27,733 nucleotides of DNA, taken from Candidatus Caldarchaeum sp. (GTDB lineage: Archaea > Thermoproteota > Nitrososphaeria_A > Caldarchaeales > Caldarchaeaceae). Below, piece after piece: positions 1-7,602 of the stretch (positions are counted from its first letter, which is position 1; every line of letters begins with the position of its first letter). Below the pieces are notes generated by a model. The model had not been told where the DNA came from and ran no database searches. It was given only the letters and a program-made list of their open reading frames with translations. The stretch is taken from the NCBI GenBank assembly GCA_025054795.1, contig JANWZU010000162.1:1-27733 (forward strand). Direction: 5' to 3'. A program made the position numbers and the translations under genes.

Positions 1-5
1 AGCTT

Positions 6-1031
6 GTGATGTTTACAGCTTTGAGGATAGCTGTGGTGGGTCTCGGAGTAGCTGGCTCATACCTACTAAGAAGGCTATCAGACCTTGGCCATGAGGTTAG
101 GGGATTCGAGAGACAGCCTCTTGAAAAATTCAAAGCTATATGTGCATGGGGCACCAGCAGAAACGAGATTAAAAAAATTCTGCAAAAGGTTGACTTCGAC
201 TTCGACGACTACCTCCTCCACCTCGGCGGCAGCTTGACCCTAGACAACGGCTTCAGGTCATCTAGGATTCCACTCAAAGGTCTGTGCACATACGACAAGG
301 CTAGGCTCCAGCTTGAGCTGGTTAAAGGCTTGGACACAGCCTACGGCAACCCTCCAGACCTCGACTATCTGGTGAGTAAGTTCGACCTTGTGGTTGATGC
401 CACGGGAGTCACCAGAGCTCTTCTCCCAAGGCCCTACAAAGACGAGGTTGTCCCGTGCTTCGAATATAAGGTCAAGTATGTCAACGGCAGGCCTTACGAC
501 GATTTCTATGTCAAGATTTTCAAGAGCTGGACGGGCTATCTCTGGTATTTTCCTCTCGAGGGAGACACGGCCTACGTTGGAGCAGGCGACATGCTGAGCA
601 ACCAGGTCAGAGAAGTCAACCAATTCAACTCAATACACGGCGGCGAGATAGTCGTCAAGCAGGGAAAGGCCGTCCGGATAACTCCTCCAGAGCTCAGCCA
701 GCCGATTGTTGCTGGAAAAGTCGTCGGCGTCGGGGAATCTGTCGGCACGGTTTTCCCGATGCTTGGCGAAGGCATCGTCCCAAGCCTAGAATGCGCTGAG
801 CTGTTCGTGCAGAACATCGAAGACCTAGACTCGTATGTGAACCAAGTTCTCGAAGTCTACAAGCCCTTCGCAGACGTCTACAGAATGGTCAAGCTGAGGC
901 AGGCCGGTGAGCTCAGCCTCGTCAAGCACATGCCTTTAGTCGTGCGGTGCTACAGGTTCATGAAGGAGAGGGAGGAGAGGTTCGGAATGACGATAAGGTA
1001 CAGCGACCTTCAGCTGATACTTCAAGCCTGA
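6..1031 (+). CDS. Geranylgeranyl reductase family FAD-dependent oxidoreductase
   Basis: Flavoprotein of the geranylgeranyl reductase family, whose archaeal members saturate the isoprenoid chains of membrane lipids. The N-terminus has a dinucleotide-binding Rossmann motif (VVGLGVAGS, about residues 9-17) followed by an acidic residue at the end of the second strand (FERQ). Family hallmarks are the AICAWGT cysteine motif near residue 45, the GYLWYFPLEGD stretch near residue 180, and the FAD-contacting FPMLGEGI near residue 250. Length (about 336-341 aa) is slightly short for the family. The reading frame has GTG at 6, ATG at 9 and TTG at 21; the TTG would give the typical MRIAVVGLG N-terminus. 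The frame is open to the left edge, so a start outside the window cannot be excluded. The substrate is not determined; other members act on other isoprenoids. Confidence 0.75.
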   Translation: MMFTALRIAVVGLGVAGSYLLRRLSDLGHEVRGFERQPLEKFKAICAWGTSRNEIKKILQKVDFDFDDYLLHLGGSLTLDNGFRSSRIPLKGLCTYDKARLQLELVKGLDTAYGNPPDLDYLVSKFDLVVDATGVTRALLPRPYKDEVVPCFEYKVKYVNGRPYDDFYVKIFKSWTGYLWYFPLEGDTAYVGAGDMLSNQVREVNQFNSIHGGEIVVKQGKAVRITPPELSQPIVAGKVVGVGESVGTVFPMLGEGIVPSLECAELFVQNIEDLDSYVNQVLEVYKPFADVYRMVKLRQAGELSLVKHMPLVVRCYRFMKEREERFGMTIRYSDLQLILQA

Positions 1032-1039
1032 CGAATATG

Positions 1040-1062
1040 TTTATAAACAGCGGTTAACGCTG
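1040..1062 (+). promoter_or_regulatory. TATA box and adjacent inverted repeat upstream of threonine synthase
   Basis: TTTATAAA at 1040-1047 is a good archaeal BoxA. It is followed directly by the inverted repeat CAGCG-GTTAA-CGCTG (1048-1062). Initiation would be expected near 1070, just at the purine-rich AGGTGGTC (1070-1077) that resembles an archaeal ribosome-binding site. The inverted repeat sits where archaeal repressors often bind, between TATA box and start point, but no regulator is known here. Confidence 0.5.
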
Positions 1063-1087
1063 AAAAACAAGGTGGTCGGAGCTAAAA

Positions 1088-2308
1088 CTGGTTTGCCGGA
1101 ACTGTAAAGCCGAGTTTCCACCCGAGCTCAGGAATGTATGCGACAGATGTCTCGGCGCTCTTGACGTCGTCTACGACGGCTTGCATGATGGATGGAGAGA
1201 TAGGGTTTCGTCAAGCGGGGTCAGAGGAGTTTGGCGGTACGCAGAGCTTCTACCTGTCCAGAAACAGCACAGGGTTGACATCGGAGCGGGAGGGACGCCT
1301 CTAGTCAGGTCGACAGAGCTGGGCAAAGCCGTTGGGATAAGAAACCTCTACGTTAAAAACGACACCGTAAACCCAACCTACTCCTTCAAAGACAGGCCGT
1401 CCTCTGTAGCTGTGTCGAAGGCTAGGGAATTCGGAATAAACATAGTTGGATGCGCCTCGACGGGAAACCTCGCTTCAGCCACTCTAGCCCACGCAGCTGC
1501 AGCAGGCTTGGTTGGCTTCGTGCTAATGCCCGACACAGTCGAGCTTCCCAAAGTGAAACAGGCCTCTATCTACGGAGGCAACGTAATACTGGTCGACGGA
1601 ACATACGACGACGTAAACCGCCTCGCATACCTCTTGGTCGACAGAAGCGACGTAGGAATAGTGAACGTTAACTTGAGGCCTTACTATGTGGAAGGCTCCA
1701 AGACCATGATGTACGAAGTTGTCGAGCATCTGGGCTGGCGTGCTCCTCAGCACATCGTCGTACCCATGGCGAGCGGAGCCTTGTTCGGAGCTCTGCACAA
1801 GGGCTTGAGGGAGTTGGAGCAGTTCGGTGTTCTGGAATCCGCTGAAACAGTTTTCCACGGCGTTCAACCTGAAGGATGCTCACCCATATCAACAGCCTAC
1901 GCAGCCGGAACCGATGAAATCAGGCCCGTCAAAAAACCAGAGACGCTGGTGAAAAGCCTAGCCATAGGAACACCCGGAGACGGAGCCTATGCGTTGACGG
2001 TGGCAAGAACAACAGGCGGAACATGCCAAGCTGTTTCAGACGAGGAGACGGTCGAAGCCATCAAGCTGCTGAGCAAACACGCCGGAATATTCGCAGAACC
2101 CGGAGGAGCTGTGACCGTGGCAGCTGTCAAGAAGATGCGGGACGAGGGAGTTCTTGACACAGGCGACGAGGTTGTCTGCTGCGTCACGGGAGCGGGGTTC
2201 AAGGTTGACGAAGTCGTTGACAGGATAGTTGGGCCTACTCACGTTGTGCCGGCGAAGCTTCAAAGCATCCTCGACGTTCTGAAGGACAGGCCGGTCATAA
2301 CAGAGTAG
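1088..2308 (+). CDS. thrC: Threonine synthase with N-terminal zinc ribbon; probable CTG start
   Basis: PLP-dependent enzyme converting O-phosphohomoserine to threonine. The PLP lysine is K101 in NPTYSFKDRP, and the cofactor phosphate loop is CASTGNLASATLA. The first ATG/GTG/TTG in frame is TTG at 1181, which would give 375 aa. The frame stays open upstream to the stop at 1061, and that extension encodes CRNC...CDRC, the zinc-ribbon that archaeal threonine synthases carry at the N-terminus. No ATG, GTG or TTG occurs in that extension. CTG at 1088, 10 bases after an AGGTGGTC ribosome-binding-site-like sequence, gives MVCRNCKAEF and a 406-residue protein, so I chose it. The stop abuts the convergent MscS-like gene with no spacer. 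Function is confident; the start is inferred. Confidence 0.85.
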   Translation: MVCRNCKAEFPPELRNVCDRCLGALDVVYDGLHDGWRDRVSSSGVRGVWRYAELLPVQKQHRVDIGAGGTPLVRSTELGKAVGIRNLYVKNDTVNPTYSFKDRPSSVAVSKAREFGINIVGCASTGNLASATLAHAAAAGLVGFVLMPDTVELPKVKQASIYGGNVILVDGTYDDVNRLAYLLVDRSDVGIVNVNLRPYYVEGSKTMMYEVVEHLGWRAPQHIVVPMASGALFGALHKGLRELEQFGVLESAETVFHGVQPEGCSPISTAYAAGTDEIRPVKKPETLVKSLAIGTPGDGAYALTVARTTGGTCQAVSDEETVEAIKLLSKHAGIFAEPGGAVTVAAVKKMRDEGVLDTGDEVVCCVTGAGFKVDEVVDRIVGPTHVVPAKLQSILDVLKDRPVITE

Positions 2309-2788
2309 CTAGGATTTGAAATACCTCTCCATGGGCTTCGTCGAGTAGACGATAACAACGCTGTCTCGGAACTTTCTGTTGGGAACCAGTATGAGGCATT
2401 CGTCTCCCGAAACAATCGTCCTAGTGAGAGTGATGTCGACTATCTTACCCCTCTTACCGTCAACTTCTACTTCGCTGCCGATGTTCACTCTAGGGTCCAA
2501 GACTATCGAAATGCCTGAGAAAAGATCGGTAAGCCATGGCACGAGAGAAAGTGCTATGAGTAGGCCGAGGGCCCCGGCTGTGGCTAGGAAGCCTACGACG
2601 AACTCGAAAAACCTCCACACGTAGGCGACGTATCCTACGTAAACCGCTAACAGAAGAAGCAGAGCTAAGTACAGAACCTTGCCGTGCTCCTCTCGAAAGC
2701 TACGTTTGAGGAAAAACCTCAAAACAAAAGCAACGGCGAGAAAGAAGGCGGAAGCGACAGCCGTAGCCAACAACTGCTCAACAATCAT
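2309..2788 (-). CDS. Minimal MscS-family mechanosensitive channel-like protein
   Basis: Small membrane protein of 159 aa resembling the core of the MscS channel, which opens under membrane tension to release solutes. There are three hydrophobic segments (about residues 4-27, 38-58 and 62-92). The third leads into a glycine/alanine-rich pore-type helix and the sequence GISIVLDPRVNIGSEVEV, which matches the junction of MscS TM3 with its beta domain. The beta domain continues with DITLTRTIVSGDECLILVPN. The protein ends about residue 159, so the C-terminal alpha/beta cage domain of full-length MscS is absent. A TATA-like stretch (CATAAAGG, minus strand, about 2818-2825) lies some 30 bases upstream of the ATG. 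Its 3' end abuts threonine synthase. Gating has not been shown for so short a form. Confidence 0.75.
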   Translation of the reverse strand: MIVEQLLATAVASAFFLAVAFVLRFFLKRSFREEHGKVLYLALLLLLAVYVGYVAYVWRFFEFVVGFLATAGALGLLIALSLVPWLTDLFSGISIVLDPRVNIGSEVEVDGKRGKIVDITLTRTIVSGDECLILVPNRKFRDSVVIVYSTKPMERYFKS

Positions 2789-2851
2789 GAACTAAGCAAG
2801 CATGCTCCGCTCTATTACCTTTATGCTCAGAGCTCAAGATCTCAGTCACCC

Positions 2852-2869
2852 GGTCAGACTGGTCAGACT
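2852..2869. repeat. Tandem 9-base direct repeat (GGTCAGACT x2)
   Basis: Two perfect head-to-tail copies of GGTCAGACT (2852-2860 and 2861-2869) lie in the intergenic region, about 30 bases before a TATA-like element (2898-2907) and 330 bases before the metalloprotease start. This could be a binding site for a regulator, or chance. No further copies were noticed in the window by eye. Confidence 0.55.
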
Positions 2870-3152
2870 CATCATCGCAAGTCATTTAGCTTGATACGAT
2901 TTTTTATAGTTTGATGGGTGGTTTATTGCTTTGTCTTTATCGGACGTTTTCTATAAGTTTCTGCTCATCGTGCTTTAGGTTTCTTGCTCGGCTGATTCTC
3001 ATCGACAGACGCTTTCAAAAAAGCAATTCCCAACAACCGCTAGTGTTTAGACAAAGCATATGGATACGCCGCATGACGTCGGACTGTTTTAGTTGTGTGG
3101 TTATTGCCTTGATGCAGCCGTATAGTCGCCGTGAACAACGTGTTTTTGATAA

Positions 3153-3163
3153 GTTTTTATTTT
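3153..3163 (+). promoter_or_regulatory. TATA box of the plus-strand metalloprotease
   Basis: GTTTTTATTTT is centred about 26 bases before the ATG at 3184. Archaeal transcription starts about 25 bases after BoxA, so the transcript is probably leaderless. This spacing independently supports 3184 as the real start rather than 2911. Confidence 0.5.
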
Positions 3164-3183
3164 GGGGGCGTCAACACGGGCTA

Positions 3184-5322
3184 ATGAGAAGTCTAGTCTG
3201 CTTAATGGTTGTGTTTTTCCTCGCATCCACGATTCCTCAGTCCGCCGTGGGTCAGGAAGATTACAGAGTATTACCCATCAAGTCGCAGCTGGATGTTTCG
3301 CTGGTGTTCATCGACGTGGACCCGACGTTGTTCGGGGCGAGGACCGTGGACGAGATACTAAGGCTGGTTTCGAACAACGTTAGGAAAACAGCCAAGGCTG
3401 TGCTTCACAGGAGTGAGCCTTACGAGTATGCGCCTTTTGAGTTTGAGGTGCGGTTGTCGGGGAGGGAGTTTAGGCTAGTTCCGTTAGAGGAGTTTAGGCT
3501 TTTGCTGAGAAGCCTCAACAATCCTACACCCAGAGAATTACTGGAGAAAGAAGGGGTGAGCGGAAGCTTATCTTCCATACACGCGCCCTCAGCTTTAAAG
3601 ATGCTTGTTGACCTAACCCGAAAACACGCCCCAGATATACTCAAAAACCATGTGATATTCTTCATCTGCGGCGCTAGGGCTCTAGGCTCGACACCCATAT
3701 ACCACACGTTCGGACAAATACCTGAGACACGCAAATACGGCGGCGAACTTCTGATAAACATGTACGGAGGACCTTGGTGGGGAAGGTACGTTTTCGTAGA
3801 CCTCTGCGCCCCAACAGGCTACCGAGAATACAGGCCCATACAAAACCTTAACACAGCGAGCGAGCGGTTGGCTATGCTCGTAAACTATGTCGACGAATTA
3901 ATAGACCTGCAGTTCGTCAAATCAACCCTCTACTATCCAAGGTACAGGCTTCAGCTCTTCGTGGACATAGTCGTCGTCGACGCAACCAAGTTGGGGCTGA
4001 ACTTCAACCAGCTCGTCCAGAGCTTCGACATCGAAACTGTAGAGCAAGCTCTCATAACTCTAACGCCCTACAACCTCTACACATTCAAGGTAAGGCTTTT
4101 CAAAGCGAACGAAATCCCCGGCTTCACAGGAATAATAAGAATAGACCAGGGAAAGAACTTGGCCCTCTTTGAAGCCTACAAGGCCTACGACCTGTTGAAG
4201 AGGTCTGGGAAACTGTTCGAGGAAAGCGCAGACTATGTCTATGTGCCGGCCATAGTGGTAGTCACTGATTATAACACAAGGGTTTATCTTGAAAGCGACC
4301 CTGACGGTGATGGATTCCTGGGAATCGCTCTGCCTAATCCCGAGAACCCTAGGTTGGGGGAGGTAGCCGTTGCAGGAGCTTCATACTACTCTCTGTTTTA
4401 TGAGGGGTTGGCTGCGACGGTAGTGCATGAAATCGCCCATGTTCTAGGCTTGTCTCACCCCCACGACGACTTTGACGAAGAAGCTGGGGACGAAGTATAC
4501 GGGCGTATGATTTACACAGACGGTATCGAAACTTTCATGAGTTATTCAACAACCTGGGTTGAAGCGATTAAACGCAGAACGATCCGGGAGAACTTCTACC
4601 CCATGAAGACATACTGGAGCGTCTTCGACTTGGACGCCATAGACCGGGCAGTCATCTCATTACTGTTATCCGCCTACGAGGAAAACTACCAACAAATAAT
4701 AAATAGGCTCGGTCAAGTGGGGCTGAGGCTGGCTGATTTACAAAACTTGAACAACGCCCTTACCCTCGCAAAACAATACGCAAAGACCTCTGTCCAACTC
4801 TTCAAAAACCATACCTACCTCAACCGGCTTGACTATAAGGGCCTAGGTGCTCAGCTGGAATCCTCCTTTGATTACGCTTTCATGGCTATGGCTTTGACAG
4901 AGCTGGCGAAAACCTATGTCGAGGGGTTGATTGCGCAGAACGAGAGGCTTCGTCCACAGCTAGAAGCCCTACGCATAGACATAGAGCGTTTGACGCAAAC
5001 TCTGAACAGCATTAGGCAGGAAACTGAGAGAACAGCCGCTGACCTCAGAAACGTTGAGGAGGCAGTCAAGAGGGCGTCTGACACTAACGAAGCTTTGAAG
5101 AAGAGGCTGAGGGAGCTGTCTGAGGATGCGGCCCAGCTTGAGCAGCTTCAGTCGAAGAAAGAGGAGCTTGAAAGGAGACTGTCTGAGGGTAGAAGAAGCC
5201 TTGATGCCCTGGAGGGAGAGGCCGGTGTGCTGAGGAATGCGGGAACGTTGCTTATGGTTGTGATTTTTGCAATAGCAGCTGTGGCCGCTGTTATCGTGAA
5301 CCGCTTTAGGAGAGGTATGTAG
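3184..5322 (+). CDS. Secreted, membrane-anchored metzincin-type metalloprotease, copy A
   Basis: Protein of 712 aa with an unassigned family name. Residues 1-24 form a signal peptide (MRSLVCLMVVFFLAS...). A long N-terminal region follows, with conserved cysteines in FFICGARALG and FVDLC and the block GGPWWGRYVFVDLC. The zinc site is HEIAHVLGLSH (H415, E416, H419, H425), followed by Pro as in serralysins, with a candidate Met-turn TFMSYS (M452). These make a metzincin-like fold likely. About residues 580-680 form a coiled coil rich in Glu, Arg and Leu. A transmembrane helix (VVIFAIAAVAAVIV) and basic end (NRFRRGM) follow. The catalytic domain would thus stand outside the cell on a stalk. It is homologous along its length to the convergent gene at 5306-7564, with which it overlaps by 17 bases. 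Substrate unknown. The start was chosen from the signal peptide and TATA spacing. Confidence 0.85.
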   Translation: MRSLVCLMVVFFLASTIPQSAVGQEDYRVLPIKSQLDVSLVFIDVDPTLFGARTVDEILRLVSNNVRKTAKAVLHRSEPYEYAPFEFEVRLSGREFRLVPLEEFRLLLRSLNNPTPRELLEKEGVSGSLSSIHAPSALKMLVDLTRKHAPDILKNHVIFFICGARALGSTPIYHTFGQIPETRKYGGELLINMYGGPWWGRYVFVDLCAPTGYREYRPIQNLNTASERLAMLVNYVDELIDLQFVKSTLYYPRYRLQLFVDIVVVDATKLGLNFNQLVQSFDIETVEQALITLTPYNLYTFKVRLFKANEIPGFTGIIRIDQGKNLALFEAYKAYDLLKRSGKLFEESADYVYVPAIVVVTDYNTRVYLESDPDGDGFLGIALPNPENPRLGEVAVAGASYYSLFYEGLAATVVHEIAHVLGLSHPHDDFDEEAGDEVYGRMIYTDGIETFMSYSTTWVEAIKRRTIRENFYPMKTYWSVFDLDAIDRAVISLLLSAYEENYQQIINRLGQVGLRLADLQNLNNALTLAKQYAKTSVQLFKNHTYLNRLDYKGLGAQLESSFDYAFMAMALTELAKTYVEGLIAQNERLRPQLEALRIDIERLTQTLNSIRQETERTAADLRNVEEAVKRASDTNEALKKRLRELSEDAAQLEQLQSKKEELERRLSEGRRSLDALEGEAGVLRNAGTLLMVVIFAIAAVAAVIVNRFRRGM

Positions 5323-7564
5323 ATGGTGGGGGCGGGGGCGGTGGAGGCGGTGGTGGAAGCCTCCTCTTTGACATCCTCCTCAGCCACATAACTGCCGCAG
5401 CTACTGCTACGGCTTCAACAGCCAGCACACCTGACAGCAACGTTGTCTGCCCCCTCAAGGACGATAGCTCACTTTCAGAGCGTTGAATAGAGTCGCCCAG
5501 CTGCTTCAACTCAGACTCCCTTCGTGAAATATCCTCCCTTATTCTCCTAACTTCGGCAACTCTCTGCTCAGCTCTCCGAACATCTGCACTAAGCGAGTCG
5601 CCCTCCCTCTCCAGCGCATCACGCTCAGCCCTTTTCTGCTGAAGAGTTCGCTGAGAGTCTTCCAAAGCTCTTCTAGACCTCTCGACCTCCTCTTGAAGAG
5701 AAGAGAGGCTCTGCCTCAGGTTGGCGGCTTGAGCGCCTAGGCGGTTTGACTCGTAGATTACAGCCGGCAGGTAGTAGTTTTTGATGTTGCCCGTCAAAAG
5801 AGACGCTGCAAACGCATAGTCTAGGGCTGAGACAAGCTGAGCACCTAACCCCTTGAACTCGACTCTGTCGAAGTAGTTGTGGTCTCTAAACTCTTCGACG
5901 GCCTTCCATGCGAACTGTCTGGCCAGATCCAAGAGCTGCATAATTTCGGGAACATCGTCGGACTTTAAGCCGTTGCTGCTTAACTGAGAAAGAATTTCTT
6001 CATAGTTCGCTTCATACTCTTGAAGCATAATCGCAACAACAGCCCTGTCGAGAGCGTCTAGGTCGAATATACTCCAGAAGGTTCTAAGAGGGTACAGGTC
6101 GTCGAAGATCTGTTCGCGTTGAAGCGCTCCGACCCAAGACTTGCTGTAGCTCATTATCGTTTCCGTGAAGTAGGTCATGGCCATAGAGCTTACACTTCTA
6201 CCTTGCCGCTCATCGAAGTCGTCGTGCGGGTGTCTAAGCCCTAAAGTGTGCCCCACTTCATGGATCACAGTAGGTGTAAGGCCTTCGGTGATTACTACTT
6301 CGTGGTATGTTGCTCCTGTTGCAACCAAGGGAAGAGCTGGGTTGTCGCTCCTAGGTATGGCTATTCCGAGGGTTCCGGGACTCGCCACCCACGAGGTTGT
6401 GGTTGTGTACAGTATGATGGCTGGAATGTAGTCAAGAGATTGCCGAATAGATTCGTCGATGAATCCTCGTTTCTTCAGAATATCGTAAGCTTTGTCCGGC
6501 ATAAGCAGAATTCCACCTGGATCATACACGATTGCCTGACTGAGCTCAGGCACTGTTCTAAAGTCTACTTCACGAAGCCGGACCGAGAAGAAGTTGTAGG
6601 GCATCAGGGTTCTCATGGCTTTAGCAAGCATTTCAGGGTCAAAATACCTCACCATCATGTCGTACCCGACGCCAGCAACCGTTGCGTCGATGACTATTAC
6701 GTCGAGGAATGTTTGGATGTTGTACCTCGGTTTGTAGACGAGCGATTTGACAAACTCCATGTCGATTATCAAGTCTATTACACTGGCGATGTGGTATATC
6801 CTCTCCGTTGCCGTGCCAAATTCGAAAATCGGTTTGAACTCCCTGTAGAACCTTGGAGGCGGGTAAGAGCAAAGGTCGACGTAGTAGTACCTACCCCACC
6901 ACGGTCCTCCGAAGATTTTTATCCCAAAATCCGTTAAATATCTCCCTGAGTCAGACGACTGTCCGAAAGTGTAGTACACGGCCGGCCTGTTTCCCCCCAT
7001 CGCCGGTATTCCGCAAAAGATGAATATAGCGTGCTTTCCCGCCACCTCCGGATAATATTTGTCGGTGAGCAGCGAGAAGACAGCTAAAGCGTCCCGGGCC
7101 CTGATTGTCTGGTCAACCCATGCAAGAGGCATGTTGTAGGCGGTTGCATGTTCGATAGCCTGCTGAGCTATTTGGAAAGGCGTGCGGGACTGGGCTGACC
7201 TAAGCAGCTCACGGAACTCCTGCTGCACCCTAGTCGAAGGTATGATGAGCCTAAGCTTGACTTCGAACTCAAACGGCACAAACTCTTGCTCCCGTCCTAT
7301 AGAGTACAGCTGAGACTTCGCAACAGGCCTGATCAAATTAGTCTCTACTAAGAGGTCTAGCAGGTGTCTGAGGTCTCTTGCTTCGAACCATCTGAGGTCA
7401 ACGTCGTAAAAGAAAACGTTTACGAAGAGTTCTCCGTCAATGGGTAGAACTCTGTAATCCTCCGACTGCTGGAGTTGATTAAGAGAGCTGACTGGTTGTG
7501 GGGTCAGACAGCAGGCTATCAGTAATGTTACGGTTAGAGATAGGGTTTCGGCGTGCTTAGGCAT
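5306..7564 (-). CDS. Secreted, membrane-anchored metzincin-type metalloprotease, copy B, with polyproline tail
   Basis: Paralogue of the neighbouring protease, 752 aa. It begins with a signal peptide (hydrophobic TLSLTVTLLIACC; LIAC could be read as a lipobox) and then EDYRVLPI, shared with copy A. Also shared are FIFCGIPAMG, FGGPWWGRYYYVDLC and SIFDLDALDRAVV. The zinc site is HEVGHTLGLRH (H435, E436, H439, H445) followed by Pro, with the Met-turn candidate TIMSYS at M471. About residues 600-705 are a coiled coil. A membrane helix (about 709-730) and a basic stretch (RRMSKRR) precede eleven consecutive prolines and STYLS. The proline codons are mixed (CCA, CCC, CCG, CCT), so this is not a simple DNA repeat. 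It lies 38 bases downstream of the MBL-fold gene on the same strand but has its own TATA box. Function unknown beyond a likely cell-surface protease. Confidence 0.85.
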   Translation of the reverse strand: MPKHAETLSLTVTLLIACCLTPQPVSSLNQLQQSEDYRVLPIDGELFVNVFFYDVDLRWFEARDLRHLLDLLVETNLIRPVAKSQLYSIGREQEFVPFEFEVKLRLIIPSTRVQQEFRELLRSAQSRTPFQIAQQAIEHATAYNMPLAWVDQTIRARDALAVFSLLTDKYYPEVAGKHAIFIFCGIPAMGGNRPAVYYTFGQSSDSGRYLTDFGIKIFGGPWWGRYYYVDLCSYPPPRFYREFKPIFEFGTATERIYHIASVIDLIIDMEFVKSLVYKPRYNIQTFLDVIVIDATVAGVGYDMMVRYFDPEMLAKAMRTLMPYNFFSVRLREVDFRTVPELSQAIVYDPGGILLMPDKAYDILKKRGFIDESIRQSLDYIPAIILYTTTTSWVASPGTLGIAIPRSDNPALPLVATGATYHEVVITEGLTPTVIHEVGHTLGLRHPHDDFDERQGRSVSSMAMTYFTETIMSYSKSWVGALQREQIFDDLYPLRTFWSIFDLDALDRAVVAIMLQEYEANYEEILSQLSSNGLKSDDVPEIMQLLDLARQFAWKAVEEFRDHNYFDRVEFKGLGAQLVSALDYAFAASLLTGNIKNYYLPAVIYESNRLGAQAANLRQSLSSLQEEVERSRRALEDSQRTLQQKRAERDALEREGDSLSADVRRAEQRVAEVRRIREDISRRESELKQLGDSIQRSESELSSLRGQTTLLSGVLAVEAVAVAAAVMWLRRMSKRRLPPPPPPPPPPPSTYLS

Positions 7565-7585
7565 GAATTTTTCCCCCTACCAGCG

Positions 7586-7595
7586 TCTATAAAAC
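7586..7595 (-). promoter_or_regulatory. TATA box of the minus-strand metalloprotease
   Basis: On the minus strand CGTTTTATAG is centred about 27 bases before the ATG at 7564, matching the arrangement seen in copy A. A G-run (AGGGGGAA) lies between TATA and ATG. The transcript would start almost at the ATG and so be leaderless. Confidence 0.5.
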
Positions 7596-7602
7596 GTTGC
7601 GT

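Larger units (their letters stand above)
2789..3183. other. 395-base intergenic stretch between divergent genes
   Basis: The longest stretch without a convincing gene. The plus-strand frame upstream of the metalloprotease is open back to 2911, but its 91 residues are Cys/Phe/Arg-rich, have no family resemblance and precede a proper signal peptide, so I treat them as non-coding. Visible contents are the mscS-like promoter (about 2818-2825, minus strand), a tandem 9-base repeat (2852-2869), a TATA-like TTTTTTATAG (2898-2907), a weak hairpin GCTTT-CAAA-AAAGC (3011-3024), and the metalloprotease TATA box (3153-3163). It looks more AT-rich than the flanking genes. A small RNA could start near 2930, but I see no diagnostic C/D or H/ACA motif. 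Confidence 0.5.

Noticed and set aside
2911..3183. N-terminal extension of 91 residues on metalloprotease A
   Set aside because: The signal peptide begins at 3184 and a TATA box lies about 26 bases before it; the extra residues lack family features.
5324..5356. G-rich DNA at the protease 3' junction as a simple repeat or quadruplex element
   Set aside because: It is accounted for by mixed proline codons on the minus strand; no regular G-run spacing.
6248..6937. Plus-strand open frame of 229 residues
   Set aside because: It lies entirely antisense within metalloprotease B, has a Cys/Val/Arg-rich shadow composition and no recognisable motif.
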